Positions 1 to 8,729 are shown, counted from the stretch's first letter. The stretch: DNA of 64,000 bases from an uncultured Jannaschia sp. (GCF_947494055.1 NZ_CANLTR010000018.1:1-64000), one strand, 5' to 3'. Program-made: numbers and translations. Notes: generated by a model not told the origin, from the letters alone.

Positions 1-26
1 GGGCCGAGATCGAAGCCGTCGTCTGA
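1..26 (+). CDS. 3' end of an unidentified gene (partial)
   Basis: An open frame enters from the left edge and stops at TGA 24-26, ending in A-E-I-E-A-V-V. Only eight codons including the stop are visible, so neither the product nor the reality of the gene can be judged. No terminator is obvious between it and the convergent regulator gene that ends at 132. Confidence 0.25.
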
Positions 27-131
27 CCTCAACGGGGAAAGGGGACCGCACACCTCAAGCGCAATTGCGCAACAACGACTCGTCGAAGACATCACTTCGG
101 TCGACAATCCATCTTCGACGAACGCCTCGTC

Positions 132-800
132 TTACCATTCATTACGGTTGAGATGGACCACGAGACTGTGGAATTTCTCTCCTTGCACAGCAACATGGGC
201 CCGCAAGAGCGTAGCGGCCCGGTCGCCGTCGCCCGACTCGATGGCGACAAGGATCGCCGCGTGTTCCGCCCGTGATTCCGCAGGGCGCCCGCGCAGGTGG
301 AGTTGCATCTGCCGGAAGAACATCAGCCGTCGCTGAAGGCGCAATGCTTTCCCGACGAGGAACCTGTTGCCGGAAGCGTCGTAGATGGCTTGGTGAAAGG
401 TCTCGTTCTCGGCGTAATACGCGTTCGGGTCTCCGGCAGGCAGCGCGTTGCCGCAGGCGGTATCGGCTTTGCGAATGGCCTCGACCTGTGACGCGTCGGC
501 ACGCCGCGCGGCCAAGCGGCCGCAGGACGCTTCGAGCTCTGCCATGACTTCGAACATCTCCAGGAGTTCGGCCGGTCCGGGCTGGCGCACGAACGTGCCG
601 CGCCGAGGCATCTGAACAACCAGCCCCGTCAGGGCGAGCCGCCCTAGAGCTTCGCGTACGGGGGTGCGGGATACGCCGAACCGTGCCGAAAGCTCGTTCT
701 CATCGAGCCGCACGCCGTTCTCGAATTCCCGCTTCAGAATGGCGATTTCCAGATCGGCCGCGATGCGGTGGGCAGTACTCTGGTCGCCGCGGCTCTGCAT
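132..800 (-). CDS. matR: GntR-family (FCD/FadR subfamily) regulator of the malonate operon
   Basis: This is a 222-residue DNA-binding regulator. The N-terminal winged helix-turn-helix contains RFGVSRTPVREALGRLA (about residues 35-55), and the C-terminal all-helical FCD ligand domain carries the FHQAIYDASGN segment. The open frame extends upstream to 1016, but the ATG at 798-800 gives the normal length of the family and leaves a proper divergent promoter region. It is transcribed away from matPQMAB, the usual arrangement for the malonate regulators known as MatR in Rhizobium and GtrA in Sinorhizobium. Binding of malonate or malonyl-CoA is inferred from the neighbours, not visible in the sequence. 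Its likely operator is the 10-bp palindrome at 848-857. Confidence 0.8.
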   Translation of the reverse strand: MQSRGDQSTAHRIAADLEIAILKREFENGVRLDENELSARFGVSRTPVREALGRLALTGLVVQMPRRGTFVRQPGPAELLEMFEVMAELEASCGRLAARRADASQVEAIRKADTACGNALPAGDPNAYYAENETFHQAIYDASGNRFLVGKALRLQRRLMFFRQMQLHLRGRPAESRAEHAAILVAIESGDGDRAATLLRAHVAVQGEKFHSLVVHLNRNEW

Positions 801-847
801 GGCGGCAAGATTAGTCTGCCTGTCACTTCCATACAAGCACCCGCCGC

Positions 848-857
848 TTGCATGCAA
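848..857. promoter_or_regulatory. candidate GntR operator
   Basis: TTGCATGCAA is a perfect 10-bp palindrome in the divergent region between the GntR gene and matP, six bases before the -35 box of the matP promoter. FCD-type GntR proteins commonly bind short palindromes of this size. A weaker related pair (ATACAAG, then CTTGCAT) overlaps it on the regulator side. Confidence 0.5.
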
Positions 858-862
858 AAACG

Positions 863-890
863 TTGACAGGGCATGCGGTCGTCGTACAGC
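863..890 (+). promoter_or_regulatory. candidate sigma70 promoter of the mat operon
   Basis: The -35 box TTGACA (863-868, perfect consensus) is followed after 16 bp by TACAGC (885-890). The matP start codon lies 65 bp downstream of the -10 box. The nearby palindrome suits repression or activation by the divergent GntR protein. Confidence 0.5.
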
Positions 891-954
891 CTCGCCTCCA
901 GGCCCGGTCACGGGTGGGGAACGCGCTCCGCAACGAGCGCGCAGGGAGGATATC

Positions 955-1938
955 ATGAACACTTTAAAGCTGGGCGCGCTCGTCGTGACGGTCGCCGGGA
1001 TCGGGACGACGGCCACTGCCGAGACGCTGCGTCTCTCGCATCAATGGTCCGAGAACGACGTACGTCATCAGGTGGCACAGGTGATCGCCGACGAGGTCGC
1101 CGCGGCCGATGTCGACCTCGACATCCAGATCTACCCCAACCAGACCCTGTTCAAGGCACGCGAGCAGTACACGCCCCTGTCGCGCGGGCAGGTCGACATG
1201 ATCGTGCTCCCGCTCTCCTACGCGGGCGGACAGCAACCGGCCTACAATCTCACCCTGATGCCGGGACTGGTCCGGAATCTCGATCATGGCGACCGTCTCT
1301 CGCATTCGCCCTTCATGGAGCGGATGGAGGAGATCATGGCGGACGACGACGTGATGGTCCTCGTCCATGGTTATCTCGCGGGGGGCTTCGGGTCGAACCA
1401 GGGTTGCATCACCGCGCCCGCGGACGTGGAGGGCGTGACCATCCGGGCCGCCGGCAAGGCGTTCGAGCAGATGCTGGCCGGGGCCGGCGCGTCGATCTCC
1501 TCCATGGCGTCCTCTGAGATCTATCCGGCGCTGCAGACCGGGGTGCTCGATGCGGCGAACACCTCGTCGGAAAGCTTCGTCAGCTACCGGCTCTACGAAC
1601 AGCTGGACTGCTACACCCCGGCCGGGGACACCGCGCTATGGTTCATGTACCAGCCCCTCCTGATGAACAAATCGACCTTCGAGGGACTTTCGGAGGAGCA
1701 GCAGGCCGCATTGACCGACGCCGCAACGAACGCCGAGGCCTTTTACCTCGAGGAAGGCAAGAAGGGCGACGAGACGGCCACCGAGACCTTCCGCGACGCG
1801 GGCGTCGAGATTGCCGAAATGACGCCGGAGGATTTCGATGCCTGGCTCGCCATCGCCCGCGAGACCTCGTTCCCGGCCTTCGTGGAGGAGACGCCCGACG
1901 GACAGGCGCTTCTCGATATGGCGTTGGAAGTCGAGTGA
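955..1938 (+). CDS. matP: TRAP transporter substrate-binding protein (DctP family), probably for malonate
   Basis: This is a 327-residue periplasmic solute receptor of the DctP family. A signal peptide is visible at the N-terminus (MNTLKLGALVVTVAG, ending TATA-ET). The body has the family pattern, including the GVTIRAAGKAFEQML region and the later ALWFMYQPLLMNKSTFEGL segment. The ATG at 955 was chosen because AGGGAGGA lies just upstream and because translation from it begins with the signal peptide; the frame is open further upstream. Malonate specificity is inferred from the downstream matA and matB genes. Sinorhizobium meliloti is known to have a malonate TRAP operon matPQMAB with the same order. 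Confidence 0.88.
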   Translation: MNTLKLGALVVTVAGIGTTATAETLRLSHQWSENDVRHQVAQVIADEVAAADVDLDIQIYPNQTLFKAREQYTPLSRGQVDMIVLPLSYAGGQQPAYNLTLMPGLVRNLDHGDRLSHSPFMERMEEIMADDDVMVLVHGYLAGGFGSNQGCITAPADVEGVTIRAAGKAFEQMLAGAGASISSMASSEIYPALQTGVLDAANTSSESFVSYRLYEQLDCYTPAGDTALWFMYQPLLMNKSTFEGLSEEQQAALTDAATNAEAFYLEEGKKGDETATETFRDAGVEIAEMTPEDFDAWLAIARETSFPAFVEETPDGQALLDMALEVE

Positions 1939-1958
1939 GATGCTGAAACTACGGACGA

Positions 1959-1977
1959 CCCCGCCACGATGGCGGGG
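1959..1977 (+). terminator. matP-matQ intergenic hairpin
   Basis: CCCCGCCA (1959-1966), a CGA loop and TGGCGGGG (1970-1977) form a perfect 8-bp stem between matP and matQ. There is no T-run, so it is more likely a 3' stabiliser or partial attenuator that keeps the receptor more abundant than the membrane subunits, a common arrangement in binding-protein operons. Confidence 0.55.
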
Positions 1978-1998
1978 TTACCCGAACGGAGCATCGCC

Positions 1999-2562
1999 AT
2001 GATCGACGCCCGTGCCGAGGCCGACGCACCGCTTGCAATCCGCGCGATCCACGCGGTCTCGACGATCTGCGGCGTGATCGCCGCGGCGATGATCCTGTTC
2101 GCCGTGCTGGTCACCTGCCAGATGATCTTCGTGCGGGGCGTGCTCGGCCAATCGACGATCTGGCAGACGGAGGCCGTGATCTACCTCGTGATCGGCGCCA
2201 CGCTCCTGGGCCTGCCCTATGTCCAGCGCTTGCGGGGCCATGTGGGCGTCGACCTGATCCCCAGCCTCCTCGGCGAAGGCGCGCGCCGGGCTCTGGCGTT
2301 GTTCGTGCTCCTCGCCACGATTGCCATGGCTGGGGCCATGGTTTTCTACGGCTGGGAGATGTGGCATCTCGCCTGGTCGCGGAACTGGAAATCCGAATCC
2401 GTCTGGGCCTTCCCCCTGTGGATCCCCTATGCCGCGATGCCGCTCGGGTTCCTCCTGTTCCTTCTGCAACTCGCAGCCGATCTCTGGCTTGTGGTGACGG
2501 GGCGGGGACAGGTGCTCGCAACCACGGCGCACGGCGTGGACCTCGAGGAGATCGCGGACTGA
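1999..2562 (+). CDS. matQ: TRAP transporter small permease (DctQ family)
   Basis: This is a 187-residue four-helix membrane subunit. Hydrophobic segments start near IRAIHAVSTICGVIAAAMIL, AVIYLVIGATLLGLPY, ALALFVLLATIAMAGAM and PLGFLLFLLQLAADLWLV. An in-frame ATG exists at 1969, but that one lies inside the intergenic hairpin and lacks a ribosome site; the ATG at 1999 has GGAG seven bases upstream. Its stop codon overlaps the start of matM (TGATG), so the two membrane subunits are probably translated in a coupled way. Together with MatM it forms the permease that accepts substrate from MatP, driven by a sodium or proton gradient as is known for TRAP systems. Confidence 0.85.
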   Translation: MIDARAEADAPLAIRAIHAVSTICGVIAAAMILFAVLVTCQMIFVRGVLGQSTIWQTEAVIYLVIGATLLGLPYVQRLRGHVGVDLIPSLLGEGARRALALFVLLATIAMAGAMVFYGWEMWHLAWSRNWKSESVWAFPLWIPYAAMPLGFLLFLLQLAADLWLVVTGRGQVLATTAHGVDLEEIAD

Positions 2563-3881
2563 TGGACCCGCTCACCATCGGCGCGCTGGTCGCCGTCTCC
2601 ACGATCGTCGTGCTCTTCTCCGGCGTCTCCGTCGCCACCGGGCTCCTGCTCGTCGCCACCGGCTTCCTGATCGCCTTCGACGGGATGCGCTCGCTCCCCG
2701 CTCTGCCCGAGCTCTTCTTCGCCGAGCTCAACAGCTTCGCGCTCCTGTCCATCCCCATGTTCATCATCATGGGGGCCTCGATCGCCTCCACGCGCGCGGG
2801 CGCCGATCTGTACGAGGCGCTGGAACGCTGGTTGACGCGGGTGCCGGGCGGGCTGGTGATCTCGAACCTCGGCGCCTGCGCCCTCTTCGCGGCGATGTCC
2901 GGTTCCTCCCCCGCGACATGTGCGGCCATCGGCAAGATGGGTATTCCCGAGATGCGGCGGCGCGGCTATCCCGATGGGGTGGCTGCAGGGTCCATCGCGG
3001 CGGGTGGCACGCTGGGCATCCTGATACCACCCTCCGTCACCATGATCGTCTACGGCATCGCGACCGAGACCTCGATCGGCCGCCTGTTCCTCGCGGGTGT
3101 CCTTCCGGGCATCCTGCTCGTGGGCCTCTTCATGGCCTGGTCGCTGTTCTCGACCTGGCGCTCGGGCAGCGCAGAGGTGCTGGCGGCGGGCAGCTACTCA
3201 TGGCGCGAGCGGTTCTCGATCCTGCCCCGTGTGCTGCCCTTCCTCGCCATCATCGTCGGCGTTCTCTTCGCGCTCTACGGCGGCGTCGCCACCCCGTCGG
3301 AGACGGCGGCCGTCGGTGCGCTCCTCTGCGTCATCATCGCCGTGGTAATCTACCGGATGTGGAATCCCCGCGATCTCTGGTCCATTCTCAGGGACTCGAC
3401 GCGCGAAAGCGTGATGATCCTGTTCATCATCGCCGCAGCCGGCGTGTTCTCCTACATGCTCTCCTCGCTCTTCATCACCCAGTCCATCGCCCAGTGGATC
3501 GCCGGGCTGGACGTGAACCGCTGGGTGCTGATGGGGATGATCAACGCCTTCCTTTTGGTCGCTGGGTTCTTCCTGCCGCCCGTCGCGGTGATCCTGATGG
3601 CGGCGCCGATCCTCTTGCCGGTCATCACGTCGGCCGGGTTCGACCCGATCTGGTTCGCGGTGATACTGACCATCAACATGGAGGTCGGCCTCATCTCGCC
3701 GCCCGTGGGGCTCAACCTCTACGTCATCAACGGCATCGCCCCGGACATTTCACTCAGGACGATCCTTCTGGGTTCGTTGCCCTACGTGCTTTGCATGTTC
3801 CTAGCCATCCTGCTCCTGTGCATCTTCCCCGGCCTCGCGACCTGGCTTCCGGAAGCGGTCATGGGGCCGGGGATCTATTGA
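2562..3881 (+). CDS. matM: TRAP transporter large permease (DctM family)
   Basis: This is a 439-residue polytopic membrane protein. It has the family's GSSPATCAAIGKMGIPEM signature region, the TLGILIPPSVTMIVYG segment and the repeated late motif EVGLISPPVGLNLYVING. About 12 hydrophobic segments cover almost the whole protein. The ATG at 2562 shares a base with the matQ stop. This is the translocating subunit. Its stop TGA is followed at once by GAGGA, which forms the ribosome site of matA, so the transporter and catabolic genes are one transcription unit. Confidence 0.9.
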   Translation: MDPLTIGALVAVSTIVVLFSGVSVATGLLLVATGFLIAFDGMRSLPALPELFFAELNSFALLSIPMFIIMGASIASTRAGADLYEALERWLTRVPGGLVISNLGACALFAAMSGSSPATCAAIGKMGIPEMRRRGYPDGVAAGSIAAGGTLGILIPPSVTMIVYGIATETSIGRLFLAGVLPGILLVGLFMAWSLFSTWRSGSAEVLAAGSYSWRERFSILPRVLPFLAIIVGVLFALYGGVATPSETAAVGALLCVIIAVVIYRMWNPRDLWSILRDSTRESVMILFIIAAAGVFSYMLSSLFITQSIAQWIAGLDVNRWVLMGMINAFLLVAGFFLPPVAVILMAAPILLPVITSAGFDPIWFAVILTINMEVGLISPPVGLNLYVINGIAPDISLRTILLGSLPYVLCMFLAILLLCIFPGLATWLPEAVMGPGIY

Positions 3882-3891
3882 GGACCGGGCC

Positions 3892-5178
3892 ATGAGCCTC
3901 TTCGCCGACCTCCTCTCTAACCTCTTCGACCGGCGTCTGCCGGGCCTGCCCCGGCGCCTGGCCGATGCCGAGCGCCGCGACGCGCCGGAACTCGCGCGCG
4001 CCTTGATGAAGGCGCCGGGCGAGGACGCGCAGCGCCTTCTCGCGGCGCTGCTCCTCGAACGCTACGACCGGCTCGACGATGCGGAAAAGGTATCCATGTT
4101 CCTGCGTCTCGCGCGTGAACTCGACATCGACGCCGAGGCCGTACGCGATAAGCTCGACGCCTACGAGCGCACCCCCGACAAGGACAGCTACCGCGCCTTC
4201 GCCACCGCCGCCGAGCCGCGCCGACAGGAGCTGATCCGCCGGGTGAATCGCGTCACCGGCGCGACGGGGCGCATCGTCGCGATCCGTGCCGACCTCCTGC
4301 GGCTCGCACGCGGGACGACCGGCGAGGATGCCGACACGCTGGGCGCGCTCGACGAGGATTTCCGGCACCTGTTGTCGAGCTGGTTCAACCGGGGCTTCCT
4401 TGTTCTGCGTCCCATCAGCTGGGAGACACCGGCCAACATCCTGGAGAGGATCATTGCCTACGAAGCCGTGCACGAGATCGGATCGTGGGACGGCCTGCGC
4501 CGGCGTCTCCAGCCACCCGACCGGCGCTGCTTCGGCTTCTTCCACCCGGCCATGCCCGACGAGCCGCTGATCTTCGTGGAGGTGGCGCTGACGGTCGGCA
4601 TCCCGGACTCGGTGCAGGCGATCCTCGCAGAAGACCGCGCCGAGATCGCCCCCGAGGACGCCGATACCGCCTGCTTCTACTCCATCTCCAACTGCCAGCC
4701 GGGGCTCGCGGGCATCTCCTTCGGCAACTCGCTGATCAAGCAGGTGGTCGCAGACCTTCAGGCCGCGCTGCCGGGACTCAAGACCTTCGTAACCCTGTCG
4801 CCGATCCCCTCGCTCATGGATTGGGCGAACGGCGAGGGTCGCGAGCGCGAGGCGCAGGACCCCAAGGCGCTGCGCCGCCTCGCCGCAGATTTTTTACTGA
4901 ACGCCAAGGGCCGGAGCGGCCAGCCGCGCGACCCGGTGGCCCGCTTCCATCTGGGCAACGGCGCGCTCCTCCACGCGATCCATGCGAGCGCAGACATTTC
5001 GGAAAGGGGCATGACGCAGTCGGGCGGCGCGATGGTGAACTATCTCTACGACCTGTCTCGCATCGCCCGGAACCACGAGCGCTTCGCGGAGGCGGGTGAG
5101 ATCGTCGCCAGCGGCCCGGTGCGCGGACTCCTGGCGGGAAGCGATCGGCAGAAAGGGCGGGGGGACGCGCATGCCTAA
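3892..5178 (+). CDS. matA: malonyl-CoA decarboxylase
   Basis: This 428-residue cytoplasmic enzyme converts malonyl-CoA to acetyl-CoA and CO2. The helical N-terminal domain covers about residues 1-140. The catalytic domain follows and is recognisable from HEIGSWDGLRRRLQPPDRR and FFHPAMPDEPLIFVEVAL, both typical of the family. The length is normal. GAGGA lies seven bases before the ATG. The gene overlaps matB by 8 bp. With MatB it forms the complete malonate-to-acetyl-CoA route. Confidence 0.92.
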   Translation: MSLFADLLSNLFDRRLPGLPRRLADAERRDAPELARALMKAPGEDAQRLLAALLLERYDRLDDAEKVSMFLRLARELDIDAEAVRDKLDAYERTPDKDSYRAFATAAEPRRQELIRRVNRVTGATGRIVAIRADLLRLARGTTGEDADTLGALDEDFRHLLSSWFNRGFLVLRPISWETPANILERIIAYEAVHEIGSWDGLRRRLQPPDRRCFGFFHPAMPDEPLIFVEVALTVGIPDSVQAILAEDRAEIAPEDADTACFYSISNCQPGLAGISFGNSLIKQVVADLQAALPGLKTFVTLSPIPSLMDWANGEGREREAQDPKALRRLAADFLLNAKGRSGQPRDPVARFHLGNGALLHAIHASADISERGMTQSGGAMVNYLYDLSRIARNHERFAEAGEIVASGPVRGLLAGSDRQKGRGDAHA

Positions 5179-6667
5179 TCACCTGTGGGCCGCATTGTTC
5201 GCGCGACACGAAGGCAGCGACGCGCCGTTCCTTCATCTGCCGGATGGCACGACATGGACGCATGGCGCCTACGTCGCCCGTGCCGCGCGCCTGGCGGCGG
5301 TGCTGACGGGCAAAGGCGTCGCGCCCGGCGACCGCGTGGCGGTGCAGGTGGCGAAATCTCCGGATGCCTTGGTCCTTTACGCCGCCTGCGTACGAGCCGG
5401 CATCGTGTTCCTACCGCTCAACACCGGCTATACGCCTTCCGAGCTCGACTACTTCGTCTCCGACGCCGACGCGGCGCTGCTCGTCTGCGACCCCGAGACG
5501 CTGGATGCGCTTCGACCCGTGGCCGAGGGAGCCGATGCGGGCATTGCCACGCTGGATGCCCTCGTCGCCGAAGCCGAGGGTGCCGAGGTCGCGCCAGTCA
5601 CGGAACGTCGTGCCGACGATCTCGCGGCGATCCTCTACACGTCCGGGACGACGGGCCGTTCCAAGGGCGCGATGCTGACCCACGCCAATCTCGCCTCCAA
5701 CGCGGAAGCCCTGTCGGACGCATGGCGGTTCACCGCCGAGGACACGCTGATCCACGCCCTTCCGATCTTTCATACGCACGGTCTCTTCGTCGCGACCAAC
5801 GTGACCCTGATGGCTGGCGGTGCGCTCATCCTTCAGCCCAAGTTCGATCCGGAGGCGATCCTCGCCGCCATGCCCCGCGCGACCGTGCTGATGGGAGTGC
5901 CGACCTTCTACACCCGGCTTCTCGATCAGCCCGACCTTACACGTGATGCGACCCGGGGAATGCGTCTCTTCGTCTCGGGTTCCGCGCCGCTTCTCGCCGA
6001 GACTCACCGTCAGTTCGAGTCGCGCACCGGACACCGCATCCTCGAGCGATACGGCATGACCGAGACCAACATGAATGCTTCCAATCCCTATGAGGGCGAG
6101 CGGCGACCCGGAACGGTTGGCCCAGCGCTGCCGGGGGTAGAGATCCGCGTGGCCGATGCGGAGGGCCGCCCGGTGTCCGCGGGCGAGGTCGGCACCGTGG
6201 AGGTGCGCGGCCCCAACGTGTTCTGTGGCTACTGGCGGATGCCCGACAAGACCGCCGAGGAGATGCGCCCGGACGGGTTCTTCATCACCGGCGATCTCGG
6301 CACCCTGTCGGAAGACGGATATCTCGCCATCGTGGGGCGGGCCAAGGATCTCGTGATCTCGGGCGGCTACAACATCTATCCAAAGGAGATCGAGATGCTC
6401 CTGGACGAAATACCGGGCATTCTCGAATCCGCGGTGATCGGCGTACCGCACCCCGACATGGGCGAAGGTCTGGTCGGCGTCTTGGTCCCCGAACCCGGAG
6501 CCACAATCGACTCCGATGCAGTCATGCGCGCGCTCGACGGCCGCATCGCCCGTTTCAAGCAGCCGCGCCAGCTTGAAACTGTCGAAGAACTACCCCGCAA
6601 CACCATGGGCAAGGTCCAGAAGGATGTCCTGCGAGGACGCTTCGAGAATGCCTTCAAAACAGATTGA
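5171..6667 (+). CDS. matB: malonyl-CoA synthetase (acyl-adenylate-forming ligase)
   Basis: This 498-residue cytoplasmic ligase activates malonate with ATP and CoA to malonyl-CoA. The AMP-binding motif YTSGTTGRSKGAM is at about residues 156-168. RYGMTETNM marks the A5 region, and the GYNIYPKEIE and RNTMGKVQK motifs mark the C-terminal lid with its catalytic lysine. The ATG at 5171 was preferred to the open frame from 5096 because translation then begins just before the matA stop and gives the usual MatB length. It is the last gene of the operon, and a small inverted repeat follows. Confidence 0.92.
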   Translation: MPNHLWAALFARHEGSDAPFLHLPDGTTWTHGAYVARAARLAAVLTGKGVAPGDRVAVQVAKSPDALVLYAACVRAGIVFLPLNTGYTPSELDYFVSDADAALLVCDPETLDALRPVAEGADAGIATLDALVAEAEGAEVAPVTERRADDLAAILYTSGTTGRSKGAMLTHANLASNAEALSDAWRFTAEDTLIHALPIFHTHGLFVATNVTLMAGGALILQPKFDPEAILAAMPRATVLMGVPTFYTRLLDQPDLTRDATRGMRLFVSGSAPLLAETHRQFESRTGHRILERYGMTETNMNASNPYEGERRPGTVGPALPGVEIRVADAEGRPVSAGEVGTVEVRGPNVFCGYWRMPDKTAEEMRPDGFFITGDLGTLSEDGYLAIVGRAKDLVISGGYNIYPKEIEMLLDEIPGILESAVIGVPHPDMGEGLVGVLVPEPGATIDSDAVMRALDGRIARFKQPRQLETVEELPRNTMGKVQKDVLRGRFENAFKTD

Positions 6668-6679
6668 CCAGTTGTTTCT

Positions 6680-6704
6680 CCGCAAATCGCGTAGCACTTT
6701 GCGG
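6680..6704 (+). terminator. possible terminator of the mat operon
   Basis: CCGCAAA (6680-6686) and TTTGCGG (6698-6704) form a perfect 7-bp stem with an 11-nt loop, 13 bp after the matB stop. No clear T-run follows, so the call is moderate. Confidence 0.45.
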
Positions 6705-6790
6705 ATCTAACCGTGCATAACTAACATAAGAACGCTTCGGCTTGTCGGGACGTGTAGCCGCAAAGCTAAACTGTCACCCGTGAGCAAATC

Positions 6791-6802
6791 AGAAGTGTCA
6801 CT
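6791..6802 (+). repeat. left inverted repeat of the IS element
   Basis: AGAAGTGTCACT, the exact reverse complement of bases 8293-8304. Confidence 0.7.
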
Positions 6803-6822
6803 CTGCCCTGTTTGGAACGGGG

Positions 6823-8214
6823 ATGGTGGATGGCATGGGATGGGTGACGATGAGCGAGCGCGAGTTGCGGCGCGTGGAGGTTCTGGCTCAGCTGGATGAT
6901 GGGCGGATCGATGCGACGTCGGCAGCGCACGTCTTGGCGGTGAGCCGGCGGCAGGTGTTCCGGCTCCTCAAACGGTTCCGCGAGGAAGGTCCTTCGGCGC
7001 TGGCTCATCGTGCTCGCGGCCGTGTGCCCAACAACCGGATCGGCGACGCGGTCCGCGAGGTGGCGCTGGACTTGGTCCGGGAGAAGTACTCGGATTTCGG
7101 CCCGACGCTGGCGGCAGAGACGCTGACGGAGCGGCACGACCTGCGGGTTTCGCGCGAGACGCTGCGGCGATGGATGGTTGAGGATGGACTGTGGCTGACG
7201 CGCAAGGAGCGCCGCCGCTTCCATAGGTCCCGCCTGCGCCGCGAGAGCTTGGGCGAACTTGTGCAGATTGACGGCTCCGACCACCGCTGGTTCGAGGACC
7301 GCGCACCGGCCTGCACGCTTCTGGTGTTCGTGGACGACGCGACGAGCCGGCTGATGGAGCTGCGCTTCGTGCCGTCCGAGACGACGTTCGCCTACTTCGC
7401 GGCGCTGGAGGGTTACCTCGCCGCGCATGGCCGTCCCGTGGCGTTCTACTCCGACAAGCACAGTGTGTTCCGCGTCGGGCGCCGCGCCCCGAAGACCGGT
7501 CACGGGATCACCCAGTTCGGCCGCGCGCTGGAGGAGCTGGGCGTCGAGATCATCTGCGCCGACAGCAGCCAGGCGAAGGGCCGCGTCGAGCGCGCGAACC
7601 GCACGCTGCAGGACCGACTGGTGAAGGAGCTCCGCTTGGAGGGGATCTCGGACATGGCGGCGGGCAATGCGTTCCTTCCGGGCTTCTTGGAGCGCTACAA
7701 TCGCCGCTTCGCCAAGACACCCTACCGACCTGACGATCTGCATCGCCCCCTCAACGTCGGCCCGGACCGGTTGCGGGCGATCCTGTGCCTGCGCGAGCAT
7801 CGCTATGTCGGTGCGCAGCTGTCGTTCCGCTTCGAGCGCAACCGGGTGATCCTCGACGAAACCGAGGTCACGCGCGGACTGGCAGGCAAGTATGTCGAGA
7901 CGCTGGTCTTCCCCGACGGCGGATTCGAGGTCCGCTGGAACGGGATGGTCCTGTCCTACCGGGTGTTCTCCGAGGACCAGCAGCGCGTCACGCAGGCATC
8001 GATCGTGGCCAACAAGAACCTCTCCGCCGTGCTCGAGCACATCAAGGCCGAGCAAGAGAAGGCGAAGCCGACCAGACAGCCCGTGCAACGGACGCGCTAC
8101 ACACCGAACGGTCGGCGAAACGACGGCTGGAACTCGCTGGCGGCGCGCAAGAAGAAGGCGGATGCGACGACGAAAGCCGGCGCCCGCGGGGCCGGGCGAA
8201 CCTCCGATCCTTGA
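6823..8214 (+). CDS. IS1202/ISNCY-family DDE transposase
   Basis: This 463-residue transposase catalyses cut-and-paste or copy-paste movement of the surrounding element. An N-terminal helix-turn-helix (AAHVLAVSRRQVFRLLKRF, about residues 29-47) precedes an rve-type integrase core. The catalytic triad can be placed at D150 (QIDGSDHRW), D211 (FYSDKHSVF) and E256 (KGRVERANRTLQDRL). The C-terminal region is complete and rich in Lys and Arg near its end. The frame is uninterrupted, so the gene may be active. The start at 6823 has GGAACGGGG upstream; internal methionines (MGWVTMSE) are possible alternatives. Confidence 0.88.
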   Translation: MVDGMGWVTMSERELRRVEVLAQLDDGRIDATSAAHVLAVSRRQVFRLLKRFREEGPSALAHRARGRVPNNRIGDAVREVALDLVREKYSDFGPTLAAETLTERHDLRVSRETLRRWMVEDGLWLTRKERRRFHRSRLRRESLGELVQIDGSDHRWFEDRAPACTLLVFVDDATSRLMELRFVPSETTFAYFAALEGYLAAHGRPVAFYSDKHSVFRVGRRAPKTGHGITQFGRALEELGVEIICADSSQAKGRVERANRTLQDRLVKELRLEGISDMAAGNAFLPGFLERYNRRFAKTPYRPDDLHRPLNVGPDRLRAILCLREHRYVGAQLSFRFERNRVILDETEVTRGLAGKYVETLVFPDGGFEVRWNGMVLSYRVFSEDQQRVTQASIVANKNLSAVLEHIKAEQEKAKPTRQPVQRTRYTPNGRRNDGWNSLAARKKKADATTKAGARGAGRTSDP

Positions 8215-8292
8215 CGTCTCCGGTCCGCCCGGCCCCGCCCCCGAACGGCTCGCCTGACCCCCCTACTGGTGACGCTCCTGCTTTGCAGACCC

Positions 8293-8304
8293 AGTGACAC
8301 TTCT
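8293..8304 (-). repeat. right inverted repeat of the IS element
   Basis: AGTGACACTTCT, the exact reverse complement of the left repeat at 6791-6802. Confidence 0.7.
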
Positions 8305-8401
8305 GGATGGTTGCAACAGGACGGGTCTGTGGGCGCTACTTCCAACTGCGACTTTCCTTCGATGACAATGCTTTGTCAGATGGAAAGAGATGGAAATGGG
8401 C

Positions 8402-8598
8402 ATGAGATACACGCAACTGAGCGTCGAGGAACGGCGGAAGATCGAGCGCTGGCGATCGGCGAAGATCTCCTGTGACGTGATGGCGCGCGTGTTGGGTCGG
8501 CACCGCAGCACGATCTTTCGCGAGCTTGGGCGCAATCATTTCCAGGACTACGATTTCCCGAAGGTCGCGGGATACTTCGCGATGGCGGCGCAACCCGG
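8402..8598 (+). pseudogene. IS30-family transposase, N-terminal fragment
   Basis: About 65 codons remain of an IS30 transposase: MRYTQLSVEERRKIERWR, then the DNA-binding part MARVLGRHRSTIFRELGRN, ending at GYFAMAAQ. The similarity stops near 8598, where sequence of an IS5 transposase pseudogene begins on the other strand. The DDE catalytic core is missing, so the fragment cannot be active. Confidence 0.8.
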
Positions 8599-8707
8599 GC
8601 GCTGTTGGCCTGGCGTTGCGCCTGGGCGGGATGATCGTGTCGGCGCCGCGGGCGGCGATGGCGTCGCGGCAGGCCCGACCGTCACAGGCGCCGTCCACTG
8701 CCCGGCA

Positions 8708-8729
8708 GGGTCATGCGAAGCATGATCCC
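8708..8729. repeat. hairpin at the internal deletion of the IS5 pseudogene
   Basis: GGGTCATGC, a GAA loop and GCATGATCCC form a stem with one bulged base. It lies exactly where the reading GPLHLLV is lost and about 80 codons of a normal IS5 transposase are missing. Confidence 0.55.

Larger units (their letters stand above)
6791..8304 (+). mobile_element. IS1202/ISNCY-type insertion sequence
   Basis: One full-length transposase gene is flanked by matching inverted 12-mers: AGAAGTGTCACT at 6791-6802 and its reverse complement at 8293-8304. Similar GTCAC half-sites sit close by on both sides (6772-6776 on the left, 8269-8273 on the right), so the repeats may be internal transposase-binding sites and the true ends may lie slightly outside. 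No target duplication could be recognised. The element separates the malonate operon from the IS30 and IS5 debris. Confidence 0.7.

Noticed and set aside
6772..6802. Target-site duplication of the IS element
   Set aside because: The flanks of the two inverted repeats were compared and no convincing direct repeat was found.
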